A stretch of DNA of 64,000 nt from Bacteriovoracaceae bacterium (GTDB lineage: Bacteria; Bdellovibrionota; UBA1018). Every line of letters begins with the position of its first letter. Position 1 is the first letter of the stretch. The stretch lies in assembly GCA_947447665.1 (NCBI GenBank), contig CANFJX010000004.1, positions 62,001 through 126,000 on the forward strand, given 5' to 3'. Of this stretch, positions 53,125 through 62,568 are shown piece after piece. Below the pieces are notes generated by a model. It did no database searches, was not told the origin of the DNA, and saw only the letters and a list, made by a program, of their open reading frames with translations. The translations under genes and the position numbers were made by a program.

Positions 53125-54057
53125 TTAGTCACTTACTTCATCTACTCCACTGGCTGAGGCTTCTTTAAGGCGGAGGATCAAACCGCGAAGCTCACCCTCG
53201 TCCATTCGATATTCCGTTGAGCAAAAGTCACATTTCACGATTGCAGACTTATCCTCGACCAAAATCGCCTCGAGCTCTGGCACACCTACAAGCACCAAAG
53301 CTCTCTGAACTCGCTCCCAGCTGCAGTTGCATTGAAACTGAACTGGCTTCTCTTCAACCACCACAAAGGCAGTACTCTGAAAAATTTGAGACAAGAGGTG
53401 CATCGGGGAGGAATTCTCTGCAATACTTTTAGCAAGAGATTGGATCTCGCTAATATGGTGCTCTAAAACACGAACGTCTAACGCGCTTGCTCCCGGCAAG
53501 GCCTGAACTAAAAATCCCCCAGCGGATGAAACTCGATCACCCTCCATATTAACTGCCAACCCTACAGCAGAAGGAATCTGCTCGCTTTGGACCCAGTAAA
53601 AACTCAAATCCTTTGCCAGGTGCCCAGTCAGAAGAGGGACGGTGCCAATATAAGGCTTAGCAGCGACCTCGTCTCCCTCTCTTGTTCGAAGGACGGATAG
53701 TAAACCCTCTCCCCAAGGACCAAAATCTTCGCCGAGAGGAGCCCCTGGTGCTTGCGGCTCGCCTCGCTCAATAATATAACCGCGCACTGTACCATCGGGG
53801 TGGGCATCCACTAAAGCCTGCTTGAAGGGCCCGGAGCCTTGAATATTTAAGTTAATTCTCTGTCCTGCTTTGCAATAAGATGCAATCAGGAGCGCTCCCA
53901 CCACTGCCTCTCCTAATCCTTGAACGGCTTGCCCCTTGAGCTGATGTCGCTCAGCCATTTGCTGCACGAGTTCAGTCGCCTGAATGGCAACCCCCCGGAT
54001 ATTTCCCTGGGTCGAAATACATTTTATCCAACGATCAGAAGACACTTCCATAGCCAT
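53125..54057 (-). CDS. hslO: Redox-regulated chaperone Hsp33
   Basis: Hsp33 is a cytosolic holdase activated by oxidative unfolding of its zinc centre. The 310-residue protein has the N-terminal substrate-binding fold (RGVAIQATELVQQMAERHQLKGQAVQGLGEAVVGALLIASYCKAGQRINLNIQGSGPFKQALVDAHPDGTVRGYI) and the C-terminal zinc motif as CNC (VQFQCNCSWERV) and CDFC (VKCDFCSTEY), the C-x-C...C-x2-C set. AAGG is seven bases before the ATG. It follows the groESL operon on the same strand but behind a strong terminator, so it has separate expression. Confidence 0.95.
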   Translation of the reverse strand: MAMEVSSDRWIKCISTQGNIRGVAIQATELVQQMAERHQLKGQAVQGLGEAVVGALLIASYCKAGQRINLNIQGSGPFKQALVDAHPDGTVRGYIIERGEPQAPGAPLGEDFGPWGEGLLSVLRTREGDEVAAKPYIGTVPLLTGHLAKDLSFYWVQSEQIPSAVGLAVNMEGDRVSSAGGFLVQALPGASALDVRVLEHHISEIQSLAKSIAENSSPMHLLSQIFQSTAFVVVEEKPVQFQCNCSWERVQRALVLVGVPELEAILVEDKSAIVKCDFCSTEYRMDEGELRGLILRLKEASASGVDEVSD

Positions 54058-54100
54058 TTTTATGCCTTAACACATGCTGCAGTAACTGTCACAGAGAGCA

Positions 54101-54135
54101 AAAAAAAAGCCCCAGAATTTCTTCTGGGGCTTTTT
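54101..54135 (-). terminator. Strong rho-independent terminator after groESL
   Basis: Arms 54108-54117 and 54122-54131 form a perfect 10-bp stem (AGCCCCAGAA / TTCTGGGGCT) with a 4-base loop. On the minus strand it is followed by T9 or so; on the plus strand by T5, so it may work in both directions. It lies 34 bp after the groEL stop. Confidence 0.92.
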
Positions 54136-54168
54136 ATCAAGCCGATTTCTTTCGAAATAGGGTTGATC

Positions 54169-55839
<1,671 letters not shown>

Positions 55840-55843
55840 TCAA

Positions 55844-56131
55844 TTAATTCAAAACACCGAGAATATCTTCCTCACGCATCATGAGGAACTCTTCTCCGTC
55901 GATCTTGATTTCGGTGCCGGCATACTTACCAAAAAGGACTCGGTCACCCTTCTTCACGTCAAGAGGACGAACCTTGCCATCTTCAGCGACACGACCCTGG
56001 CCAACAGAAATGATTTCGCCTTGAATTGGCTTTTCTTTAGCGGTGTCGGGAATGATGATCCCACCTTTTGAGCGTTCTTCTTCGGTAAAGCGCTTCACTA
56101 ACACACGATCGTGCAATGGTCTTACTTGCAT
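55844..56131 (-). CDS. groES: 10-kDa co-chaperonin GroES
   Basis: GroES caps the GroEL ring. The 95-residue product begins [14 protein letters not shown] and has the mobile loop [20 protein letters not shown], then [43 protein letters not shown]. The ATG at 56131 has GGAGG about nine bases upstream. A longer open frame to 56161 has no family support. No CIRCE-type operator was seen, but an inverted repeat lies at 56282-56318. Confidence 0.97.
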   Translation of the reverse strand: MQVRPLHDRVLVKRFTEEERSKGGIIIPDTAKEKPIQGEIISVGQGRVAEDGKVRPLDVKKGDRVLFGKYAGTEIKIDGEEFLMMREEDILGVLN

Positions 56132-56281
56132 AGAATTCAACCTCCAAATCAATAGTTTCATGAATAGGACCTAGAATCAGTTTTCGGTCTTTATTCAGCC
56201 TGCTACGGTGAGTGAGCGGAAATTCGGAGCATTATCTCTTCGACTACTGTTGTAACCAAACTGAGATAGCGTTCTGAATTG

Positions 56282-56318
56282 CCACCTAAAACTCAACCGC
56301 TTCTGCAGACTTAGGTGG
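56282..56318 (-). promoter_or_regulatory. 8-bp inverted repeat upstream of groESL
   Basis: CCACCTAA (56282-56289) and TTAGGTGG (56311-56318) are perfect arms 21 bp apart, about 150 bp before the groES ATG. TTGACA (56339-56334, minus) lies just upstream with no good -10. It may be a heat-shock operator; the remainder of 56132-56510 shows no gene. Confidence 0.35.
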
Positions 56319-56510
56319 ACACTAATTACAATTTGTCAAATTCAGCAACGATTTTTTAGAAATTTTCCAAGGAGTGTTCCACTCGTAGTCGCTCCTTTTG
56401 CCTGACTAAATTGATTGCTTTAAATTTTTCATCACGCTTAGCGTTAATCAGTTGCCTTTTTAGGTAAGATCGCATAGCTGATAACTCTCGACTTGATCGA
56501 AAGTTCTTTT

Positions 56511-56586
56511 GGCCTGGTAGCTCAGTCGGTAGAGCAGCGCCCTGAAAAGGCGTGTGTCGGCGGTTCGATTCCGTCCCAGGCCACCA
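56511..56586 (+). tRNA. tRNA-Phe (GAA)
   Basis: The 76-base sequence folds as a complete cloverleaf: 7-bp acceptor stem GGCCTGG/CCAGGCC, D arm GCTC...GAGC, anticodon stem GCGCC/GGCGT with loop CTGAAAA, T arm GGCGG TTCGATT CCGTC, discriminator A and encoded CCA. The anticodon GAA reads phenylalanine codons. It stands alone between groESL and the ABC-2 exporter. Confidence 0.97.
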
Positions 56587-56690
56587 CTTAAAAAAACCCT
56601 CACCTCCAAATGATTGAACCGATCTTCTCCTCGTGCTAGCTTCCTCTCTCAAACAAACCACGCACTTTACAAAGCCGGAGAGGGCCCCCT

Positions 56691-57710
56691 GTGAACATCG
56701 AAGTGAAAAACATTCGCCGCTCGTTTCGCTCCACCAAGAAAGAGGAAGGATGGAGGGGCACCTTTGGACTCCTACTTCGCCCTAAGTACCAGGAACACGA
56801 GGCTCTCAAGGATGTGAGTTTCTCGATTGAACCTGGGTCTTTCAACGGCCTGATTGGGGCAAATGGTGCAGGGAAAACCACTCTACTTAAAATTTTGTCA
56901 GGCCTGATCCCCCCCTCGAGCGGTTCGGCGCGGGTATTGGGCTATGATCCGTTTCAACGAAGTCTTGATTTCAGGCGGAAAATCGCCCTCGTCATGGGCC
57001 AAAAAGCCCAGCTTTGGTGGGACCTTCCTGCTCGGGATGCATTTGACCTACTGCGAGCCATCTATGAGATCCCTAACAAGGTTTACCAAGAACGGCTCCA
57101 CACTTTGACTGAGCTTTTGGACGTGCAGCGCCTCTTGGGTACCCAAATTCGTCGACTTTCCCTAGGAGAGAGAATGAAGATGGAACTCATTGGTGCTATT
57201 ATTCACTGGCCTAGCGTCATCTTTCTGGACGAACCCACGATTGGACTCGACGTCCTGGCAGCACACAAGCTGCGTGAGTTTCTCAAAGTTTTTAACCACC
57301 GCGAAAAAGCGACCATTATCCTAACGAGCCATAACATGGATGACATCGAGCGCCTTTGCTCTCGAGTCCTCATTCTACGCTCGGGCGCGCTAATTTATGA
57401 TGGGCATCCTCAAGGGCTCATTCAGGAGGGCGAACGGATCTTAAGGGTTCGGTTTATCAACTCTCCTTCGATCGAAGATCTCCAAAAAGCCACTGGACTA
57501 CCCGCTCAACTAATTCAGCTCGGAGATTCTGAAGCTGAGGACTCGGATGGAACCCGCCCTATCCTGTTCAGCATCAAACAAGACCAGATCGTCTCAGTGC
57601 TGCAGTCAGTCATTAATCGGTTTCCTATCTTAGACATGGGGATCGAAGAACAGAGTCTAGAAAAAGTCATTCAAAGAATTTACTCAGAAGAGAAGGCAGG
57701 TCCTGCGTGA
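56691..57710 (+). CDS. ABC-2-type exporter ATP-binding protein
   Basis: This 339-residue ATPase has Walker A LIGANGAGKTTLLKIL, signature LSLGERMKMELIGAI, Walker B VIFLDEPTIGLDVLA and H-loop LTSHNMDDIERL. The segment LLLRPKYQEHEALKDVSF before Walker A is typical of the subfamily that works with DUF990-type permeases. A C-terminal extension of about 100 residues may regulate the transporter. The GTG start has GGAGAGG eight bases upstream. The stop overlaps the permease start by 4 bp. Confidence 0.92.
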   Translation: MNIEVKNIRRSFRSTKKEEGWRGTFGLLLRPKYQEHEALKDVSFSIEPGSFNGLIGANGAGKTTLLKILSGLIPPSSGSARVLGYDPFQRSLDFRRKIALVMGQKAQLWWDLPARDAFDLLRAIYEIPNKVYQERLHTLTELLDVQRLLGTQIRRLSLGERMKMELIGAIIHWPSVIFLDEPTIGLDVLAAHKLREFLKVFNHREKATIILTSHNMDDIERLCSRVLILRSGALIYDGHPQGLIQEGERILRVRFINSPSIEDLQKATGLPAQLIQLGDSEAEDSDGTRPILFSIKQDQIVSVLQSVINRFPILDMGIEEQSLEKVIQRIYSEEKAGPA

Positions 57711-58498
57711 AGCTCCAATGGAGATTGGCCGCCCTCAAAAATGGCTTCCAAGACGCAACAGCCTACCGAGTCGAGTTCCTTTTTGAAATCCTAGGGTCAG
57801 CTCTCGTCCCGGCAGCGATCCAATGGGTCCTCTGGTATGCACTGTTTCAGCTCGGGGGCGCAACCCAGGTCGCTGGGATGAGCTATATGGACCTGATTCA
57901 CTATACGTTCGTCAGCCTCCTCTTCAGTCAAGTGCGAGGAGGAGATCATGATTTTGAGCTCGCTGAAATGATTCGATCTGGGCAACTCAGCAACTACCTC
58001 TTGAGACCTGTCGGCGTGGTTGAGTTTGTTTATATTCGCGGGGTAGCTTCCCGGCTTTTCATTGCAGGACTTTGCCTAACGTTGGGCGTGATTTTAGCTC
58101 AATTTCTTGGATTTTCAGGACCCAGAATGATCGGAGCGATGTTTTTGGCACTCTTAGGTAACATCATTCATTACCAAGTGGGTGCCGCACTTGCTACAAC
58201 GGCGTTTCTCTGGGAGGAAGCATACAGCCTCCTCATGGTAAAGAACATGGTGGTCAATCTCCTCTCGGGTGAACTGATTCCTCTCAATTTATTCCCGCCC
58301 TCGCTTCAGTGGATTTGGAAGTCCACTCCATTTTATTTATTCGTTTTTGGCCCTACCCAGTACGCCCTCGGTCACTGGAGCCATACGGAGTTTTTCACTC
58401 AAGTCGGTATTGCGCTAGTGTGGATTGGTCTCGGTCGGGCCTTAATTCGCGGAACTTGGGGTTTGGGCATGAAACGCTATCTAAGCCTAGGGGGATGA
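57707..58498 (+). CDS. ABC-2-type exporter permease (first subunit)
   Basis: This 263-residue membrane protein has about six hydrophobic segments. QVRGGDHDFELAEMIRSGQLSNYLLRPVGVVEFVYIRGVASRL is the conserved cytoplasmic loop of DUF990-type permeases (LRP motif). The start is a GTG overlapping the ATPase stop (GTGA). It should form the membrane channel with the second permease. The exported compound is unknown; drugs, lipids and polysaccharides are all possible. Confidence 0.88.
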   Translation: MKLQWRLAALKNGFQDATAYRVEFLFEILGSALVPAAIQWVLWYALFQLGGATQVAGMSYMDLIHYTFVSLLFSQVRGGDHDFELAEMIRSGQLSNYLLRPVGVVEFVYIRGVASRLFIAGLCLTLGVILAQFLGFSGPRMIGAMFLALLGNIIHYQVGAALATTAFLWEEAYSLLMVKNMVVNLLSGELIPLNLFPPSLQWIWKSTPFYLFVFGPTQYALGHWSHTEFFTQVGIALVWIGLGRALIRGTWGLGMKRYLSLGG

Positions 58499-59292
58499 AA
58501 TTGAAGATTAAACGCTACCTCGACGTCTATGGAATCCAATTCAAGAACAACTTAGTCCGTGAGGCGGTCTATCGGACCAATTTTCTCACCGCCGTGACCG
58601 TCGACCTCATCTGGATGGGGGTTGAAGTTTCATTATTCTCTATTCTTTACGCAAATACTCAGACCATAGCGGGTTGGAGCCGCGAGCAGGTTTACTTTTT
58701 TTTAGGGATCTTTTTTTCGTCCGATGCTCTCTTTACCATCCTTTTTCAGAGGAACTTTTGGGCATTCTCCGACCTAGTCAACAAAGGGGAACTCGATATC
58801 CTCTTAACTAAACCCATCCATCCCCTCTTTTTAGCTCTTTCGAGGTCGATGAATCTCACCGCTGTGTTTAATGTCATTTTAGGTCTCATCATTTCCGCCC
58901 GATATGCAGGGCCAGCGGGATTTACAGGGGGCTGGCACTGGCTCGAATGGGGAGCTTGGTTGATTTTCGGTCTCTATGCCGCATTACAAATGCGTTTTCT
59001 CTTCTCGATTTGGATTTTCTGGACCGATCGTAGCTGGGCCTTTTCAAGACTTTATTATCAGTTCTTCGCATTCGCAACGAAACCAGACACGATCTATCCC
59101 AAGGCCATTCGATACTTAATCTTAACAGCACTGCCCTTCGCGTTTATCGGCAGCGTCCCTGCGCGGGCACTTCTCCATGGCCTCAGTGCCTATGAATACG
59201 TGGGGGCTGCAGGAGTTCTCATCTCCTTAACGGGCATTAACTCGATTCTCTGGAAAAAGGGACTTGGCAGATATCAAAGCGCGAGTAGCTAA
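58495..59292 (+). CDS. ABC-2-type exporter permease (second subunit)
   Basis: This 265-residue permease has about six membrane segments. Its loop reads FWAFSDLVNKGELDILLTKPIHPLFLALSRSMNLTA, the counterpart of the LRP motif in the first permease. The ATG at 58495 overlaps the preceding TGA (ATGA); a TTG at 58501 has GGGGG in better spacing, so initiation may be at either. It is the last gene of the three-gene exporter operon. The palindrome at 59331 follows its stop. Confidence 0.88.
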   Translation: MKLKIKRYLDVYGIQFKNNLVREAVYRTNFLTAVTVDLIWMGVEVSLFSILYANTQTIAGWSREQVYFFLGIFFSSDALFTILFQRNFWAFSDLVNKGELDILLTKPIHPLFLALSRSMNLTAVFNVILGLIISARYAGPAGFTGGWHWLEWGAWLIFGLYAALQMRFLFSIWIFWTDRSWAFSRLYYQFFAFATKPDTIYPKAIRYLILTALPFAFIGSVPARALLHGLSAYEYVGAAGVLISLTGINSILWKKGLGRYQSASS

Positions 59293-59330
59293 TTCAATTT
59301 CTTAACTCTAAATAAGAAAACCACTCAAAA

Positions 59331-59360
59331 ATCATCCGGTCGCCACGGCGACCGGATGAT
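59331..59360. repeat. 30-bp palindrome upstream of parA (candidate partition site, copy 1)
   Basis: ATCATCCGGTCGCC (59331-59344), AC, GGCGACCGGATGAT (59347-59360): perfect 14-bp arms around a 2-base centre. The inner 16 bases GGTCGCCACGGCGACC recur exactly at 59654-59669 inside parA. No T-run follows on the plus strand, so it is not an obvious terminator for the exporter operon. Confidence 0.85.
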
Positions 59361-59387
59361 AATTCATTCGATTCTGAATCATTTACC

Positions 59388-59415
59388 TTGCACAAAATTA
59401 CCTTCGTCATAAGAT
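59388..59415 (+). promoter_or_regulatory. Candidate parAB promoter
   Basis: TTGCAC (59388-59393), 16-bp spacer, TAAGAT (59410-59415). It lies between the first palindrome and the parA start, leaving a leader of about 43 bases with the AGGAAGG ribosome site. Confidence 0.45.
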
Positions 59416-59464
59416 TCACTCAGTTCTGTTGAGCGATTTCTCAACTAACGAGAGGAAGGTAGAC

Positions 59465-60445
59465 ATGGCTTCATTTAAGGATATTTGCTTCACACCCGCT
59501 GAGTTCTCAAATATAGCGAGACTAGATAAGTCCAAATTCAACTCTCTCGAGTCGAGCGGTATAATCAAAACAGTGAGACGCCGCCTAGGAAACTCAGACA
59601 GAAAAATGGTCCCTCTGGAGGAGATCCAGAAATATTTTCACGAACTTCGTAGCGGTCGCCACGGCGACCAAGAAAAAATGGCAGAACTTCCTAAGAACAA
59701 AGTCCAGATGTTTTATAACGTCAAGGGCGGAACGGGGAAATCCACCCTTACCGCCCAATACGTCATGAAGGCTGCCATCCTAGGTATGAAAGTCCTCGCT
59801 ATTGATCTTGATGGCCAGGGCCACCTAACCGTCAATCTCGACATCCTCGATGGACACGAACGTCCCACGATTTACGATGTTTTAATTAACGATCTCCCAC
59901 TTTCTGATGCCATCTTACAGGTAGCTCCAGGTCTCGATCTCGTTCCTGCCAACTTAGGTTTGTGCAATATCGAAATCCCCCTCAATAATAAAACCAGAAG
60001 AGAATATCGACTATCCGAGGCTCTCGCAAAGGTAGTTGATCAATACGACCTCGTGGTTGCAGACACAAATCCTGCAGCCTCGATTCTCAATGGATCTATG
60101 CTGGTGGCCGCCAACCTAGTGAACGTTGTTTGTGCGACGAACCCTCTCTCATTTCATGGAATGTCGCTCGTGATGGCGACCATCGAAGGGATGGAGCGAG
60201 AATTCAGGCGAACACTTGAGGTTAGAATCGTTCCTAACTTATACGACAATCGAGAGATCATCAGTCAAGAAGTCCTAGGAGAATTGAAGTCCCAATTCCC
60301 CGAGAACTGCACCCAAACTGTAGTCAATCGGAGCGCTGACCTAAACGAAGCTACCAAGCGACGAACCACCGTCTGGGGAGTGAACGCGAAGGGGGTGGCA
60401 GCACAAGACATTAAAGCCCTCACCGAAGAGTTACTTTTTTCATAA
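59465..60445 (+). CDS. parA: ParA-family partition ATPase with N-terminal HTH
   Basis: This is a 326-residue protein. Residues 8-60 form a MerR-like DNA-binding region (FTPAEFSNIARLDKSKFNSLESSGIIKTVRRRLG). A linker encodes the second copy of the 16-bp palindrome (SGRHGDQ, residues 63-69). The deviant Walker A KGGTGKST (87-94), DLDGQGHLTVNL and the adenine-contact region define ParA. This layout is like type Ia plasmid ParA, which also acts as an operon repressor. The ATG at 59465 has AGGAAGG upstream. parB follows 21 bp later. The DLDGQG replaces the usual DxDPQ. Confidence 0.9.
   Translation: MASFKDICFTPAEFSNIARLDKSKFNSLESSGIIKTVRRRLGNSDRKMVPLEEIQKYFHELRSGRHGDQEKMAELPKNKVQMFYNVKGGTGKSTLTAQYVMKAAILGMKVLAIDLDGQGHLTVNLDILDGHERPTIYDVLINDLPLSDAILQVAPGLDLVPANLGLCNIEIPLNNKTRREYRLSEALAKVVDQYDLVVADTNPAASILNGSMLVAANLVNVVCATNPLSFHGMSLVMATIEGMEREFRRTLEVRIVPNLYDNREIISQEVLGELKSQFPENCTQTVVNRSADLNEATKRRTTVWGVNAKGVAAQDIKALTEELLFS
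59654..59669. repeat. 16-bp palindrome inside parA (candidate partition site, copy 2)
   Basis: GGTCGCCACGGCGACC, identical to the core of the 59331-59360 palindrome. The centres are 316 bp apart. It falls in the interdomain linker of ParA, where sequence constraint from the protein should be low. Confidence 0.85.
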
Positions 60446-60466
60446 CGATCAGAGAGGAAATCAATC

Positions 60467-61387
60467 ATGGACGAGAATAAAAAGGATGAACCATCTAATT
60501 CAAAGATCAAAACCCGCCAAGGCAGCGGTTACCTTAAACAGCTCTACTCCACTGCTCGAACTACCGCTGGAACGACTCACTCTCACTTAAAAAATCTCAC
60601 AACATTTTTGGTGAATTTTGTCCCTGTCGACCAAGTCGATGCCTCTGAACTTCAAGTTCGAGTTCACTTTGACGACGCAGAGATTGCAGCTCTATCCCAA
60701 TCCATTAAAGAGCACGGAGTCCTTCAACCGATCCTGGTCGTTCAAAACGGAGATCGCTACAAGGTCATTGCGGGCGAACGCCGCCTTCGAGCAGCAAGGC
60801 TCGCCGGGATGGACCGGATTCCAGCGAGAGTTTTATCCACCCATGACAAAGCAACTCATGAGATCGCCCTTCGAGAAAATCTTGACCGCGTTGACCTTCA
60901 CCCCCTCGAAGAAGGGGAAGGCTACGTATCACTTCTCGAAGCACAAGCGTACACAAGTCATGACGCAATCGCTAAGGCTTTTGGTAAACCCAAATCCCGA
61001 ATTACCGAGTGTATTGGGTTTACCCGACTCCCTATACTTACCAAACAAGAACTCCTAAAAACTGGGGTGAAAAATCGATCGCTTCTGAGACACCTTCTCA
61101 CCTTACCCTCAGATCAGCATACCCAACTAATTATTGACGCAGCAGGCAAAGAAGAAATCCTTGGAGAAGCTCAAACTTCCAGCGAAGCAGGAAATGACGC
61201 GACTCACTCACCCACGATACCTGCGGTCAAGAAAAAGACCCCGTTGAAGCCCTTTGAATATCGACTCGATCAAAGGGTGGTTTCAATCCCGAGCTTCAAG
61301 TGGAAGAGAACTGACGATAAGGAACGTCTCAAAAACTATATGGAGTCATTACGCAAAATCTTAAGAGGGCTAGAAGAGCTGACTTGA
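60467..61387 (+). CDS. parB: ParB-family partition protein
   Basis: This 306-residue protein has the ParB/SRPBCC-like N-terminal CTPase domain: FVPVDQVDASELQVRVHFDDAEIAALSQSIKEHGVLQPILVV, then YKVIAGERRLRAARLAGMDRIPARVL (GERRxRA) and ENLDRVDLHPLEEGEGY. A central HTH follows (SHDAIAKAFGKPKSRITECIGFTRLP), which should bind the partition site. GAGAGG precedes the ATG. The C-terminal domain is short and charged. Its 3' end overlaps the convergent DUF1460-like gene by 52 bp. Confidence 0.93.
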   Translation: MDENKKDEPSNSKIKTRQGSGYLKQLYSTARTTAGTTHSHLKNLTTFLVNFVPVDQVDASELQVRVHFDDAEIAALSQSIKEHGVLQPILVVQNGDRYKVIAGERRLRAARLAGMDRIPARVLSTHDKATHEIALRENLDRVDLHPLEEGEGYVSLLEAQAYTSHDAIAKAFGKPKSRITECIGFTRLPILTKQELLKTGVKNRSLLRHLLTLPSDQHTQLIIDAAGKEEILGEAQTSSEAGNDATHSPTIPAVKKKTPLKPFEYRLDQRVVSIPSFKWKRTDDKERLKNYMESLRKILRGLEELT

Positions 61388-62478
61388 TTGAGATTCAAGC
61401 CCAGCCACCCCCAACGGCGAGATTTTTGATTATGCGCTCTCATCCCTGCTAGGTAATTGACCAGGGCCTCAGTTCGAACTCGGCCACCGGTGGAAGCATG
61501 GCGTAACATCACTTGACCGTCCGATGCGCGAATCAAAAGCCCTTGGTGACTTACTAAAACAGGGTGCCTTGGACTCTTTTCTCTTACAAAGTTAACAATC
61601 GTTCCATTAGGAATGTGTCCCATGACATTTTCAATCCCCTCCAAGGGCAGGTACGGGATTCTCACATCAGTGACCTCGTTCGAGCTCGAGGCAACCCCAC
61701 GCCCTAACCCTTCTCGCAACATCTGTGCGCGAATCCACTCTCCTCGATGCAGAGTGTGCTGTTCGATTCGAGACTGAACCTTGGAAGCGGCGGCAACACT
61801 CAGAGTGATATCACTCAGCACCTGAGATTTTTGATTATTTGGAATCCAATCCGCTTCAACAAAATGATTGCGACTGGGAAAACTCGGCTGTCCATCGCGG
61901 TAACGGATCTCTAAAATTCTATGAAAAACATCTTTAGGCAAAGCGCTTCGACTCAATGCAACCACGGTCTCAACATAAGTCGTACAGTCCAATTTTTCTG
62001 GAACAATCGGCGCGGAGTCATGAATCACTTCATTTCTCATCAACTCCCGAAGTCCTACCGCTAAGCCGGGATTCTTTTCGACCGCTAAGCTCCAGTAGTC
62101 CATTCTTTCTGAAACCGGCAAGCTATTTACTCGTCTCATCTCAAGTTCAAGCGGAGTACCAGACTCCTGAGATAAGACTTGAGCAACGCGCGGATCCCGG
62201 ACCTTTGCAGTCTCTACGGGCCCGTGAGCTTTTTGAGTAACGGATTGATAAACTAGAAGGAGAAACGTAAATGCGAGAGCAGCTGCCCCAACTGCATAAT
62301 AGGCTCCAGCCCGAAACTCATTTTTCTTTACTCGAGCCGTGGCTAGGCGTGGCTTTTTTTTCTTGGCCACTCGATGGACCGGGCCGGCCTCACTGACTCG
62401 CTTTTTAACCTTCACCGCTGACGAGGCCTTTTTTCGAACCATTGGGCCCTTTTTTTGAACAGAAGCTTTTTTCGCCAT
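61336..62478 (-). CDS. DUF1460-like membrane-anchored amidase with histone-like tail
   Basis: This 380-residue protein starts with a Lys/Ala-rich, histone H1-like segment of about 50 residues (MAKKASVQKKGP, VKKRVSEAG, AKKKKPRLATARVKK), then one membrane helix (YYAVGAAALAFTFLLLVY, about 60-78). The rest is periplasmic and has the DUF1460 (PF07313) pattern: LDCTTYVETVVALSR with Cys165, RNHFVEADW, and VSHQGLLIR with His311, then HAS. DUF1460 proteins are NlpC/P60-like N-acetylmuramoyl-L-alanine amidases. The tail should lie in the cytoplasm. The ATG at 62478 has AGAGGGG upstream. It converges on parB. Confidence 0.75.
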   Translation of the reverse strand: MAKKASVQKKGPMVRKKASSAVKVKKRVSEAGPVHRVAKKKKPRLATARVKKNEFRAGAYYAVGAAALAFTFLLLVYQSVTQKAHGPVETAKVRDPRVAQVLSQESGTPLELEMRRVNSLPVSERMDYWSLAVEKNPGLAVGLRELMRNEVIHDSAPIVPEKLDCTTYVETVVALSRSALPKDVFHRILEIRYRDGQPSFPSRNHFVEADWIPNNQKSQVLSDITLSVAAASKVQSRIEQHTLHRGEWIRAQMLREGLGRGVASSSNEVTDVRIPYLPLEGIENVMGHIPNGTIVNFVREKSPRHPVLVSHQGLLIRASDGQVMLRHASTGGRVRTEALVNYLAGMRAHNQKSRRWGWLGLNLNQVSSSSPLKILRNDSI

Positions 62479-62568
62479 AATCACCCCTCTGTACCGCTTC
62501 GGCCAGTAAGCAGATTTGATTAACCCCCTTTTCTTGACCCTTCAAAAAATTCCTTCTATAAAAATTAT

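Noticed and set aside
56132..56510. CIRCE operator upstream of groESL
   Set aside because: The TTAGCACTC-N9-GAGTGCTAA sequence was not found.
56356..56661. Minus-strand ORF across tRNA-Phe
   Set aside because: It is antisense to a clear tRNA and shows no protein-like pattern.
59331..59360. The parA palindrome as a terminator of the ABC-2 operon
   Set aside because: No T-run follows on the plus strand and its core recurs inside parA, which a terminator would not explain.
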